From: an uncultured Paracoccaceae bacterium
GTDB taxonomy: Bacteria; Pseudomonadota; Alphaproteobacteria; Rhodobacterales; Rhodobacteraceae
DNA: 64,000 nucleotides
Direction of reading: 5' to 3'
NCBI GenBank assembly: GCA_951812305.1
Contig: CATOSB010000001.1
Coordinates: 558,001-622,000, forward strand
Part shown: one piece after another, positions 8,707 to 16,891 of the stretch
Layout: every line of letters begins with the position of its first letter
Position numbering within the stretch: position 1 is the stretch's first letter
Made by a program: the position numbers and the translations under genes
Notes under the pieces: model-generated
The model's input: only the letters and a program-made list of their open reading frames with translations
The model's database searches: none
What the model was told of the DNA's origin: nothing

Positions 8707-9575
8707 TGGCCCGCAAATACCGCGAGATAGGCAAAGCCGGCTGGGGTTACACCGTGATCACTGGCATCGTCGGCCTAATATATTTCTTCCCAGTCCTTTG
8801 GATCATTCTGACAGCCTTCAAGACTCGCACGGACGCGCTTGCCGTGCCGCCGAAACTTTTTTTTACGCCGACTTTGGAAAACTTTCAATCGGTATTCTTC
8901 CGCGCCTCGATCACCACGGGCACTTCACAGGCCACCGATATGGGCCTGTATTTCTTCAACTCGATCTTCATCGCGTTCACTTCGGTCGGTCTGGCGCTGA
9001 TCGTCGGCACGCTCGCGGCTTATGCGTTCAGCCGCTATCCGCTGAAGGGCAACGACACCTATCTGTTCATCATCCTGACCACGCGCATGATGCCGCCCAT
9101 CGTCGTGATCATCCCGATCTTCCTGATGTTCCGCCTTTCCGGCCTTGCCGGGTCCTATTGGGGCATCATTCTGTTATACACCGCCTTCAACATCCCGTTT
9201 TCCGTCTGGCTGGTGAAAAGTTTCTTCGACGAATTAAACCCCGAAATTGAGGATGCCGCTCGGATGGATGGCGCATCCGAGCGGCGGGTCTTCTTCGGCT
9301 TCTGCATCCCGCAAATCCTGGCCGGGCTCAGCGCAACATTCGTCTTTGGCCTGATCCTGACGTGGAATGAATTCCTGTTTGCCCTGCTGCTCACTGGCGT
9401 CGAAACGCGAACTGTGCCTGTGGCCATGGCCCGGACACTCGGCGGCGAGGTCGGGGTCGACTACGGCCTGTTGGCCGCCATTGTGACCCTGTTCCTAATC
9501 CCGATCTTCTTCGTGACCTTCCTGTTGCAAAACCAGCTGTTGCGCGGCGTGACCTTTGGCACGGTGAAGAAATGA
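8706..9575 (+). CDS. ABC sugar importer permease (MalG/UgpE type)
   Basis: A 289-residue inner-membrane permease, second of the pair. Six hydrophobic segments are visible, and the EAA loop reads EIEDAARMDGASERRVFFGF near residues 181-200. The start overlaps the previous stop by one base (TGATG), and the end overlaps the ATPase B start by four bases (ATGA), so all are translationally coupled. MalG-type subunits usually carry this C-terminal EAA loop and a long periplasmic loop between helices 1 and 2, seen here at residues 35-80. Confidence 0.9.
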   Translation: MARKYREIGKAGWGYTVITGIVGLIYFFPVLWIILTAFKTRTDALAVPPKLFFTPTLENFQSVFFRASITTGTSQATDMGLYFFNSIFIAFTSVGLALIVGTLAAYAFSRYPLKGNDTYLFIILTTRMMPPIVVIIPIFLMFRLSGLAGSYWGIILLYTAFNIPFSVWLVKSFFDELNPEIEDAARMDGASERRVFFGFCIPQILAGLSATFVFGLILTWNEFLFALLLTGVETRTVPVAMARTLGGEVGVDYGLLAAIVTLFLIPIFFVTFLLQNQLLRGVTFGTVKK

Positions 9576-10663
9576 CGATCCAGCTCACCAATTTGACCAA
9601 GCGCTTCGGTGACCTCACCGCTGTCGATGCCATTGATCTGGACGTCGACAATGGCGAGGTTCTGTGCCTGCTCGGCCCTTCGGGCTGCGGCAAGACCACA
9701 ACCTTGCGCATGATCGCCGGGCTGGAATTCGCCACTGAAGGCGAAGTCATCCTTGGCGGCAATCGCGTCAATGAGCTCGCCCCGCGTGACCGCAATGTCG
9801 CGATGTCGTTTCAGTTTTACGCGCTTTACCCTTCCCTTAGCGTTGCCGACAACCTCGCCTATCCTCTGCACGCCGAGGGCATTACCAAAGCCGAAATCGA
9901 CAAACGCGTGGCGCAGGTATCGCAAACACTGCAACTGGACGGCATTCTGAACCGCACACCCGGTCAGTTGGCGGAGGGTGAAAAACAGCGCGTTGCCGTG
10001 GGCCGCTCGATCATCCGCGACCCGAACTGCTTTCTATTCGATGAACCGCTATCCCGCCTTGACGTGCAACTGCGCGAGGAGATGCGCGGCGAAATCAAGG
10101 AGGTGCTGCAGGACCTCTCTCGCCCCACCGTCATCGTGACCCATGACCAACTTGAGGCGCTGACAATGGCCGATCGGATTGCCGTAATGCGCGACGGCCG
10201 GATCGAACAGGTCGATACGCCTCACAACGTCTTTCAACGCCCCGCCAACCTGTTCGTCGCGGGCTTCATTGGCACGCCGCAGATGAACCTGCTGCCCGCG
10301 ACCTTGACCAGCGCACAACCTGACGGCACCGCCGATTTCGCCATTCAGGGGGACCAGAAATTGGCCATACAAGTCGACCCGCGGATCACCGAGCTGGCGC
10401 CTGGCACACAAGTGACGCTTGGCATCCGGCCACGCAATCTGGAGATCAGCAAGGATCCCATCGACGGCGGCATTTCGACCAAGATCGACATTGTCGAACC
10501 TATGGGCGCCGAGACTCTGGCTCATCTGCACACCGGCCATCACGATCTGCGCCTTGTCACCGACTGGCGCGTGCCATTGGCCGAGGGCGATCAGGTGCAC
10601 ACAAGGTTCCCGCCCGGCGCCACGCATATCTTCACCGAGGATGGGGAGGCCCTGAGATCATGA
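9572..10663 (+). CDS. ABC sugar importer ATPase B (degenerate signature LAEGE)
   Basis: A 363-residue ATPase, the second of this importer. Walker A GPSGCGKT (35-42), Q81, Walker B with D157/E158 and switch His H191 (VTHDQ) are all intact. The ABC signature, normally LSGGQ, reads LAEGE at 133-137. In a head-to-tail heterodimer with ATPase A, one site would combine Pro192 with LAEGE (non-canonical) and the other His191 with LSGGE (canonical). A TOBE-like C-terminal domain follows from about residue 240. It overlaps the permease start-stop by 4 bases at its front and the small membrane gene by 4 bases at its end. Confidence 0.9.
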   Translation: MTIQLTNLTKRFGDLTAVDAIDLDVDNGEVLCLLGPSGCGKTTTLRMIAGLEFATEGEVILGGNRVNELAPRDRNVAMSFQFYALYPSLSVADNLAYPLHAEGITKAEIDKRVAQVSQTLQLDGILNRTPGQLAEGEKQRVAVGRSIIRDPNCFLFDEPLSRLDVQLREEMRGEIKEVLQDLSRPTVIVTHDQLEALTMADRIAVMRDGRIEQVDTPHNVFQRPANLFVAGFIGTPQMNLLPATLTSAQPDGTADFAIQGDQKLAIQVDPRITELAPGTQVTLGIRPRNLEISKDPIDGGISTKIDIVEPMGAETLAHLHTGHHDLRLVTDWRVPLAEGDQVHTRFPPGATHIFTEDGEALRS

Positions 10664-10947
10664 CTGCCCTACAAGCCAAAATTCTGGAACGTGCCATCAT
10701 TGGTTTGTGCCTTCTGTCGGTGATTTTCATCTTTCAGCCCTTCTCGATCACGCTGTTCTCCATCGGCTGTGTCACGGTCGTGATCGGCGCGCTGGCCTTC
10801 AACCTCGTGCCATTTTGCCGGGAAGGCACCGAATGGCGCGCGGTCTGGAAAGTGACAATCATTATCCTGATCATCCTCGCCGTTGCCGCCGCCTTAGGTG
10901 TTGGTACAGCTTTCCTTTACGTCGAGTATCTGGAGTCACTCAGGTGA
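10660..10947 (+). CDS. Small membrane protein within the ABC operon
   Basis: A 95-residue protein with three hydrophobic stretches (about residues 12-28, 30-48 and 63-87), ending YLESLR. I recognise no enzymatic motif. Overlaps of 4 bases with both neighbours (ATGA in front, GTGA behind) show that it is translated with the transporter. Rhizobial glycerol ABC operons with two ATPases also encode a tiny membrane protein (GlpU type). This may be a functional counterpart, although I cannot establish homology by eye. It could stabilise the permease pair or modulate transport. Confidence 0.75.
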   Translation: MTALQAKILERAIIGLCLLSVIFIFQPFSITLFSIGCVTVVIGALAFNLVPFCREGTEWRAVWKVTIIILIILAVAAALGVGTAFLYVEYLESLR

Positions 10948-11885
10948 GCCGTTTCGACGTTTCCGTCGTCGGCCTCTACATCCTGGATATCCTCGGTCGA
11001 CCAGTCACCGCGATCCCTGACGGCGGGAATGTTGACTTCATCGATGAAATCCGGCTGACCGTCGCTGGCACGGCTGGCGGCACGGTGATCGACCTCGCCA
11101 AGCTGGGCTTGAACTGTCAGGCGGTAGGTGCGGTTGGGTCGGACGAGAAAGCGGACTTCGTGATAAACCGGATGGAACAGTTCGATATCGATTGCCGCCA
11201 CATGGCGCGGCTGGAGGGCATTGAGACCTCCGCCACCATCCTGAACGTGCGCCCAAATGGCGAACGCCCCGCGCTGCATTGCCGGGGGGCATCCGATCAT
11301 TTCGAGGTCACCGACGACATGCTTGCCGATGTGCTGGATTGCCGGTTCCTCCATCTCGGCGGCACCGGGCTGTTGGCGAAAATCGACGGCCAGCCTTCAG
11401 CAAAACTTCTGCAAGCGGCGCAGGAAGCAGGGTGCGTCACCACCTGGGACCTCGTTGGCGCGGGTGCGGACACATGGCAGTTTGTCGAGCCTCTTTTGCC
11501 GCACATCGACTATTTCATTCCGTCCATCGAAGAGGCCGAAATCCTGTCCGGCATCAAGGGTGTCGAAGAAAACATCCAGTTCTTCCAGTCCCGCGGCGTC
11601 ACATGCCCGGTGCTGACCCTAGGGGCGGATGGGTCGATGATCGCGATGGGGGATGACCGCATTCACGTCGGCGTCTATGACATCGACGTGGTCGACACGA
11701 CGGGTTGCGGCGACGCCTTCACCGCTGGCTTCATCGCCGGGCTGGCCGACGACCGCTCGCTTGAGGAATGCGCACATCTGGGGACAGCATCTGCGTCTTT
11801 GGCCGCCAGCGGCCTCGGGTCCGATGCGGGCATTATCGACCGGGCGCAGGTGGAGGCGGCGATGGCTGCCTGGCGGCGGTCGTGA
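10944..11885 (+). CDS. PfkB-family carbohydrate kinase
   Basis: A 313-residue ribokinase-fold sugar kinase. The N-terminal signature is around GTAGGTVIDLAKLGL (residues 38-52). The C-terminal PfkB signature DTTGCGDAFTAGF (about 251-263) holds the catalytic Asp and the anion hole. The start is a GTG that overlaps the preceding stop (GTGA at 10944-10947), which coincides with the family N-terminus (SRFDVSVVGLYILD); the longer open frame upstream is a shadow of the small membrane gene. The enzyme presumably phosphorylates the imported sugar or a keto intermediate. PfkB members act on ribose, fructose, KDG, tagatose-6-P and others; the substrate is open. Confidence 0.88.
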   Translation: MSRFDVSVVGLYILDILGRPVTAIPDGGNVDFIDEIRLTVAGTAGGTVIDLAKLGLNCQAVGAVGSDEKADFVINRMEQFDIDCRHMARLEGIETSATILNVRPNGERPALHCRGASDHFEVTDDMLADVLDCRFLHLGGTGLLAKIDGQPSAKLLQAAQEAGCVTTWDLVGAGADTWQFVEPLLPHIDYFIPSIEEAEILSGIKGVEENIQFFQSRGVTCPVLTLGADGSMIAMGDDRIHVGVYDIDVVDTTGCGDAFTAGFIAGLADDRSLEECAHLGTASASLAASGLGSDAGIIDRAQVEAAMAAWRRS

Positions 11886-11902
11886 ACCGCGCCGCACCAC
11901 CC

Positions 11903-11966
11903 GCCCCGGGCCTGACCCGGGGCCTCATGGCGAGGATGCGAAGGGGTCCCGGATCAAGTCCGGGAC
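11903..11966. repeat. Pair of REP-like palindromes
   Basis: Two hairpins lie 22 bases apart in the 91-bp gap after the kinase gene. GCCCCGGG-CCTGA-CCCGGGGC occupies 11903-11923 and GTCCCGGA-TCAAG-TCCGGGAC occupies 11946-11966, each with an 8-bp perfect stem and 5-base loop. The second resembles palindromes that I recall as common in intergenic DNA of alphaproteobacteria. They may act as transcript stabilisers or attenuators between transporter/kinase and downstream enzymes. Confidence 0.6.
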
Positions 11967-11976
11967 TGCGTTACAA

Positions 11977-13164
11977 ATGACCGTCGCTGTCGCCGGAACC
12001 TTCGATACCAAGGGCGCAGAGCTCTCCTATATCGCTGACCTGATCCGCGCCGCTGGCGTGCCGACCCGCACCGTCGACCTCGGCACCACCGGCACAGGCA
12101 CGGCGGACGTGCCCGCGTCTGAGGTCGCCGCCTGCCATCCCGACGGCCCTGACGCCGCACTGGGCCAGACCGACCGGGGCAAGGCCGTCACCGCCATGTC
12201 GCTGGCCTTCGAAACCTACGTCCAGCGCACCGACAACATCACCGGCATGATCGGCGCTGGTGGCTCTGGCGGCACCGCTTTAATCGCCCCTGCCATGCGC
12301 GCCCTGCCAGTGGGCGTGCCAAAGGTGCTGGTCTCAACCGTTGCCAGCGGTAATGTGGCACCCTATATCGGCCCCTCTGACATCGCGATGATCTATTCCG
12401 TAACCGATGTGCAGGGTCTCAACCGCATCTCGCGCCAAGTGCTGGGAAACGCGGCCCACGCCTTGGTTGGCATGTTGCAAAACACGGTTCCTGTCGCTGC
12501 CTCCAAGCCAGCCATCGGCATGACCATGTTCGGCGTCACAACAACCTGCGTCAGCCATATCACTGATGCGTTGTCTTCTGACTTCGACCCGCTTGTCTTC
12601 CACGCCACCGGCACCGGCGGACAGTCGATGGAGAAACTCGTCGACAGTGGCATGATCGGCGCGGTGATCGACCTGACCACGACAGAGATCGCCGATATGC
12701 TTGTCGGCGGTGTCTTCCCGGCAACCGAGGATCGTCTGGGCGCGGTCATCCGAACTGGTGTGCCCTATGTCGGATCCCTCGGCGCGCTTGATATGGTCAA
12801 TTTCGGTGCCCGCGACACCGTGCCGATACGTCTCGCCGACCGCCAATTCCACGTCCACAACCCGCAGGTCACACTGATGCGGACAACGCCCGAGGAAAAC
12901 GACCGCTTCGCCGCGTGGATCGCGGCGAAACTGAACCGGATGACCGGCCCGGTCCGCTTTCTGATTCCCGAAGGTGGCGTATCCGCGCTGGATGACGAAG
13001 GACAGCCATTTCATGACCCCGAAGCGCTTGCTGCATTGCAATACCGACTAAATACCGACGTAATACCGACGCAATACCGACAGCTGATTTCAGTTCCCGC
13101 TAACCTGAACTCCGTCGACTTCGCAAACGCAGCATTAGCCGCATTCAAAGAGATCACGAGATGA
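11977..13164 (+). CDS. Tm-1-like (UPF0261) ATP-binding protein
   Basis: A 395-residue protein of the UPF0261/Tm-1-like family. Family hallmarks are the start [36 protein letters not shown] near residue 91, and [19 protein letters not shown] near 118, which recalls the ATP-binding N-terminal domain of tomato Tm-1. The start at 11977 begins this conserved region; the longer frame upstream is a shadow of the kinase. The next gene encodes a PEP-hydrolase-like TIM barrel, and the two start-stop codons overlap (ATGA). The plant Tm-1 protein contains both modules fused, so the pair probably forms one enzyme or complex. No bacterial function is established to my knowledge. Four 11-bp direct repeats interrupt the C-terminal part. 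Confidence 0.85.
   Translation: MTVAVAGTFDTKGAELSYIADLIRAAGVPTRTVDLGTTGTGTADVPASEVAACHPDGPDAALGQTDRGKAVTAMSLAFETYVQRTDNITGMIGAGGSGGTALIAPAMRALPVGVPKVLVSTVASGNVAPYIGPSDIAMIYSVTDVQGLNRISRQVLGNAAHALVGMLQNTVPVAASKPAIGMTMFGVTTTCVSHITDALSSDFDPLVFHATGTGGQSMEKLVDSGMIGAVIDLTTTEIADMLVGGVFPATEDRLGAVIRTGVPYVGSLGALDMVNFGARDTVPIRLADRQFHVHNPQVTLMRTTPEENDRFAAWIAAKLNRMTGPVRFLIPEGGVSALDDEGQPFHDPEALAALQYRLNTDVIPTQYRQLISVPANLNSVDFANAALAAFKEITR
13040..13081 (+). repeat. Four-copy 11-bp tandem repeat inside the Tm-1-like gene
   Basis: AATACCGAC occurs at 13040, 13051, 13062 and 13073, each separated by two variable bases, giving an exact 11-bp period. Because 11 is not a multiple of 3, gain or loss of one unit would shift the frame near codon 355; three units (33 bp) would keep it. 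The repeat encodes [15 protein letters not shown]. Confidence 0.9.
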
Positions 13165-13994
13165 GAATTCCCCGCTCAGAAATCCTGAACCGTTTACGGA
13201 AAAAGATCGACGCAGGCCAACCGATCATCGGCGGCGGCTCTGGCACGGGCCTGTCCGCGCGCTGTGAAGAAGCCGGCGGCGTTGATCTGATTGTGATATA
13301 TAATTCAGGACGTTACCGAATGGCCGGGCGAGGCTCGCTTGCTGGACTGTTGGCCTATGGCAATGCCAATGAGATTGTCGTCGACATGGCCAAAGAGGTT
13401 TTGCCCGTTGTCCGGGACACCCCGGTTCTTGCCGGTGTAAACGGCACCGACCCCTTCATGTTACCTGACAAATTCCTCAACGATCTCATCGACTTGGGGT
13501 TTTCGGGCGTCCAGAACTTTCCCACGGTCGGCCTGATTGACGGCACCTTCCGCGCCAACCTGGAAGAAACCGGCATGGGTTACGGGTTAGAGGTCGATTT
13601 AATCCGCGCGGCGTCCGAAAAAGACCTGTTAACAACACCTTACGTCTTCAACACTGACGAAGCTGCCGCGATGGCCAAAGCAGGCGCCGACATTATCGTC
13701 GCTCATCTTGGGTTGACCACGGGCGGCGATATCGGCGCGGAAACAGCGCTAAAACTCGGTGACTGTCCTGTCTTGATCGACGAAATTGCGAAAGCCGCCC
13801 GTGCGGTGAAACCCGACGTGATCGTATTGTGCCATGGCGGGCCGATCTCGATGCCCGATGACGCCGCCTATGTCTTGGATAAGTGTCGGGATTGTCAGGG
13901 GTTTTACGGCGCCAGCTCGATGGAGCGTCTGCCATCGGAAAAGGCGCTCGTCGCGCAGATGCAAGCCTTCACACAGATCGGGGGAAAGACATGA
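13161..13994 (+). CDS. Phosphoenolpyruvate-hydrolase-like TIM-barrel protein (Tm-1 partner)
   Basis: A 277-residue TIM-barrel protein of the family annotated as phosphoenolpyruvate hydrolase-like (Pfam PF09370, from memory). Family features are [42 protein letters not shown] in the first 65 residues, AGVNGTDPF near 94 and [12 protein letters not shown] near 222. In plant Tm-1 the equivalent module is fused C-terminal to the UPF0261 module that here is the preceding gene, and the ATGA overlap supports a joint role. The catalysed reaction is not established. The barrel is related to PEP-mutase/isocitrate-lyase-type folds, so a C-C lyase step is conceivable (speculative). The cupin gene overlaps its end. 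Confidence 0.85.
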   Translation: MRIPRSEILNRLRKKIDAGQPIIGGGSGTGLSARCEEAGGVDLIVIYNSGRYRMAGRGSLAGLLAYGNANEIVVDMAKEVLPVVRDTPVLAGVNGTDPFMLPDKFLNDLIDLGFSGVQNFPTVGLIDGTFRANLEETGMGYGLEVDLIRAASEKDLLTTPYVFNTDEAAAMAKAGADIIVAHLGLTTGGDIGAETALKLGDCPVLIDEIAKAARAVKPDVIVLCHGGPISMPDDAAYVLDKCRDCQGFYGASSMERLPSEKALVAQMQAFTQIGGKT

Positions 13995-14389
13995 CCGGGA
14001 AATTCATGATGTCCGCAGACACACCAGCCGAGGCGCTCGACTGGGGCAACCTGCGCTGGATGAGCCACCCACCCTCAACCGGCGCTGGCCAGTTGACAGT
14101 GATCGAGGTGAACATCGCGCCCGGTCAGGGCCATGACTTTCACAAACACCCCGATCAGGAAGAGGTGATCTACTGCATATCCGGCACGGTCGAACAATGG
14201 CTTGACCGTGAAAAACGCATCTTCGGCCCAGGCGATTCCGTCTTCATCGGCGCGGATGTCGTGCACGCGTCATTCAATACTGGCGACTCCGATGCGCAAC
14301 TGCTGGCGATTCTCGGGCCCTGCGTTGGTAATCAGGGTTATGAACTGGTCGATGTAGCGGGTGACGCCCCTTGGAATGCGCTGCGGTAA
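13991..14389 (+). CDS. Cupin-domain protein
   Basis: A 132-residue single-domain cupin. Cupin motif 1 is visible as [22 protein letters not shown] (about 40-61), with the His-x-His and Glu metal ligands. Motif 2 is [17 protein letters not shown] (about 77-93), with the second His. The ATG at 13991 overlaps the upstream stop (ATGA) and is preferred to the longer frame at 13883, which is antisense to family similarity. It is the last gene of the ABC/kinase operon and is followed by a strong bidirectional hairpin region. Such stand-alone cupins serve as sugar isomerases, lyases or binding proteins; the role here is unknown. Confidence 0.82.
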   Translation: MTGKFMMSADTPAEALDWGNLRWMSHPPSTGAGQLTVIEVNIAPGQGHDFHKHPDQEEVIYCISGTVEQWLDREKRIFGPGDSVFIGADVVHASFNTGDSDAQLLAILGPCVGNQGYELVDVAGDAPWNALR

Positions 14390-14428
14390 GCCGCAGGAAC
14401 CGCAAAAACACCACTATTTCTTCTTGGT

Positions 14429-14493
14429 CCAAAATACGGCGGGGGGTCTGGGGGGCTGGCCCCCCAGTCGGTCGGATTGTGCGAATGCACAAT
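14429..14493. terminator. Bidirectional terminator region with a recurring CCGTATTT motif
   Basis: Convergent genes end on either side. A hairpin CTGGGGGG-CTGG-CCCCCCAG (14448-14467) is followed by a second, ATTGTGC-GAAT-GCACAAT (14476-14493). On the minus strand the first hairpin is followed by CCCCGCCGTATTTTGG (14429-14444). The same 3' motif follows another GC hairpin at 57716, pointing to a genome-typical terminator form. Confidence 0.65.
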
Positions 14494-14564
14494 TCGAAAA
14501 CAAACAGCGCGCCCAGTTCACGGCCAGGGAGGCCACCGAATACGGGCGCGCTGCACTTGATGGA

Positions 14565-15701
14565 TCAGCTTGCGCCTTCCCATTGTCCCGTCTTGCCGGA
14601 TTTCAGCACGGCGTCGGTCACCAGATCGGTCCGGTGTGCGTCGGCAAATGTCGGTGCCGCCTCCACGCCGTCCAGCCCGTTGATGAAATCCGCCGCCTGA
14701 TGCACAAAGCTTTCGGCGTAACCGATGTGCAGCCCCGGCACCCACCAATTGCCCATATAGGGGTGTTCGCCATCGGTGACATGGATCGAGCGCCAGCCGC
14801 GTTCCGGCCCGTCATCGCGGTGGTCAAACATCGACAACCGCGTCAGATCGTGCAGGTCCCAGGCCAGCGAGGCATGTTCGCCGTTGATTTCGAACGTATA
14901 AAGCGCCTTGTGCCCGCGCGCGTATCGAGTCGCTTCAAACAACCCCAGCGAGCCATTTCCAAACCGCGCCATAAACGCGCTGGCGTCGTCGATGCCAACA
15001 GGTTCGACCTTGCCAGTCAGGTTGTGCGGGCGCTCCTTGATAAAGGTCTCGGTCATCGCCGTCACCGTATCGATGCCGCCGTTCAGCCACATCGCCGTGT
15101 CGATGCAATGCGCCAGCAGGTCGCCGGTCACGCCCGACCCGGCAACGTCCACGTCCAGCCGCCACAGCGCCTCGCCACCCTGCGGCAGGTCTTCGGCGAT
15201 GGTCCAGTCCTGCAGGAACTGCGCGCGGTAGTGGAAGATGCGGCCCAGCTTGCCAGCGTCGATCAGGTGTTTGGCATGCGTCACCGCCGGAATGCGCCGG
15301 TAGTTGTACCAGACCATGTTGGGCACACCGGCACTTTCGACCGCCGCGACCATTTCTGAGGATTCCGCCGCCGTCCGGCCCAACGGTTTTTCACACATCA
15401 CCATCTTACCGGCCTCTGCCGCTGCGATGGCGATGTCGTGGTGCACGTTATTGGGCGCAGCGATGTCGATCAGGTCGATGTCGTCACGATCAATCAGGGC
15501 GCGCCAGTCGCTTTCGACCGAGCCATAGCCCCAGTTGGCGGCAAATTCCTCTGCCCGGTCTTTGTTGCGGGCCGCGACCGCCACCAGTTCGGGCTCTCTC
15601 GCCAAGTCAAAGAACTTTGGCGCCTGCGTGAACGCGTTTGAATGGGTCCGGCCCATGAAGCCATAGCCGACCATGCCGATGCGGAGTTTGTCTTTTGCCA
15701 T
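14565..15701 (-). CDS. Gfo/Idh/MocA-family sugar dehydrogenase (second copy, levoglucosan-dehydrogenase-like)
   Basis: A 378-residue NAD(P)-dependent oxidoreductase: Rossmann start [18 protein letters not shown], catalytic CEKPLGR, and [19 protein letters not shown] with the Asp and His of the active site. Stretches such as [12 protein letters not shown] and [16 protein letters not shown] recall, from memory, the levoglucosan (3-keto-forming) dehydrogenase subgroup. Start chosen at MAKDKLRIG, one base after the upstream gene's stop; upstream codons lack similarity. It is coupled with a TIM-barrel protein, as is the first Gfo/Idh/MocA gene at 3960. A 3-oxidation or 3-reduction role within an oxidation/elimination/hydration/reduction cycle is an inference. 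Confidence 0.87.
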   Translation of the reverse strand: MAKDKLRIGMVGYGFMGRTHSNAFTQAPKFFDLAREPELVAVAARNKDRAEEFAANWGYGSVESDWRALIDRDDIDLIDIAAPNNVHHDIAIAAAEAGKMVMCEKPLGRTAAESSEMVAAVESAGVPNMVWYNYRRIPAVTHAKHLIDAGKLGRIFHYRAQFLQDWTIAEDLPQGGEALWRLDVDVAGSGVTGDLLAHCIDTAMWLNGGIDTVTAMTETFIKERPHNLTGKVEPVGIDDASAFMARFGNGSLGLFEATRYARGHKALYTFEINGEHASLAWDLHDLTRLSMFDHRDDGPERGWRSIHVTDGEHPYMGNWWVPGLHIGYAESFVHQAADFINGLDGVEAAPTFADAHRTDLVTDAVLKSGKTGQWEGAS

Positions 15702-15702
15702 C

Positions 15703-16743
15703 CTACTCACTCCACCCATGCGCATCCCGCACCTTGATCATGGCGGCTAGGATGTCGTTCCAGGTTTGCTGATCCTCCAACACCGCGTTCGGGAACATGC
15801 AGCCATCCCAGCAGATATGCCGCATCCCGCGCGTGAACGGGCCATCATCGCCGGTCAGCCACATGCCGGAATGTTTGACAACGTCCAGTTTGCCGTTGGG
15901 ATCGGTGGCCATACAGTGGCGCCCAGTTTTGTCGTGGCTGCCCTGCCAATGCACGGTGCCGTCATTCTGTGCGACGTGAAAATCAATCGTCCATGGGCGC
16001 AGTGCATCGGCCACCTTTTGATAGGCCGCGTCCAGAACCGCCGAATCGTCCAGCTGATCGGGTGACATCAGCGCATGTTCTGGCGCGTTGTACCCCAACG
16101 TGTACAGCATCGAATGCGCCATGTCGGCCTGATAGCCAAGTGTATCCGGGCGGCCCACGGCCTCGAACAAGTCCAGCATGTCACGCCAGGAATGCATGCC
16201 GCCCCAGCAGATTTCGCCCTCTGCGGCCAGTCTTTCGCCATGACCCTCAGCAATGTCACAAGCCTGACGGAAAGTTTCTGCCATCTTCGCGGTGTTGCCT
16301 GCCGGGTCCTCGGCCCATTCACCCACACCCGTTGCGGTGTCGATGCGCACCACGCCACTTTGTCGGACACCCAAGTCGCTCAACCTGCTCATGATCGCGC
16401 AAGCCTTTCGAACGGCTTCAAGAAATGCGGTGCGCCCCTCACCTTCGTCCATCGCGGACCCGCCACCGACGGGTGGCCACACTGGCGCGACAGCGGACCC
16501 AACAGCAAGACCGCGCCCACCGATATCGTCGGCCAGCGCTTTGATCCCGTCATCATCCACGTCTATCGAGGTGTGCGGATCTGCCAGAAACAGGTCTACG
16601 CCGTCAAACTTGACGCCATCGACCTCTGCCGCTTGCGTCATGTCCAGCATCTTGTCCAACGCAATCGGCGGCTCATCCTCGCCCTTGCCGACGAGTCCGG
16701 GCCACATTGCATTGTGCAGTTTGGGATATGAATTTTCCCCCAT
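15703..16743 (-). CDS. Sugar isomerase/epimerase-type TIM barrel (second)
   Basis: A 346-residue xylose-isomerase-like TIM barrel. Candidate metal ligands are E177 (EGEICW), D207 (YQADMAH) and H256 (IDFHVAQND), with a C-terminal HSGMW motif; the fold matches the AP-endonuclease-2 superfamily, but the sequence is unlike its neighbours. The ATG at 16743 has a GGGAGG ribosome site; the longer frame to 16806 covers the promoter region. The stop is one base from the downstream dehydrogenase start, so the two are co-translated. It could be the lyase/hydratase or isomerase partner of that dehydrogenase. I cannot name a substrate. Confidence 0.82.
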   Translation of the reverse strand: MGENSYPKLHNAMWPGLVGKGEDEPPIALDKMLDMTQAAEVDGVKFDGVDLFLADPHTSIDVDDDGIKALADDIGGRGLAVGSAVAPVWPPVGGGSAMDEGEGRTAFLEAVRKACAIMSRLSDLGVRQSGVVRIDTATGVGEWAEDPAGNTAKMAETFRQACDIAEGHGERLAAEGEICWGGMHSWRDMLDLFEAVGRPDTLGYQADMAHSMLYTLGYNAPEHALMSPDQLDDSAVLDAAYQKVADALRPWTIDFHVAQNDGTVHWQGSHDKTGRHCMATDPNGKLDVVKHSGMWLTGDDGPFTRGMRHICWDGCMFPNAVLEDQQTWNDILAAMIKVRDAHGWSE

Positions 16744-16810
16744 CACGTCCTCCCGAATGAAATGATCTGGGGCCAGCCTGTCATACCCTGACGACAATGC
16801 AATCACTTTT

Positions 16811-16841
16811 TTGACGTACGCCCCTCAAATCTGTCTTTGAG
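16811..16841. promoter_or_regulatory. Candidate operator region between divergent catabolic operons
   Basis: The 148-bp divergent gap contains TTGACGTAC at 16811-16819, a 9-mer shared with the putative LacI operator at 1798-1806. Five bases later comes a perfect inverted repeat CTCAAA-N6-TTTGAG (16824-16841). Both face the minus-strand TIM/dehydrogenase pair and the plus-strand epimerase operon, so coordinated control by the island's regulator is plausible. Confidence 0.4.
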
Positions 16842-16891
16842 CGACGCGGGATCGGGTGTAGGCTGGGGAAAATGACTTGGGGGACGTTGCG

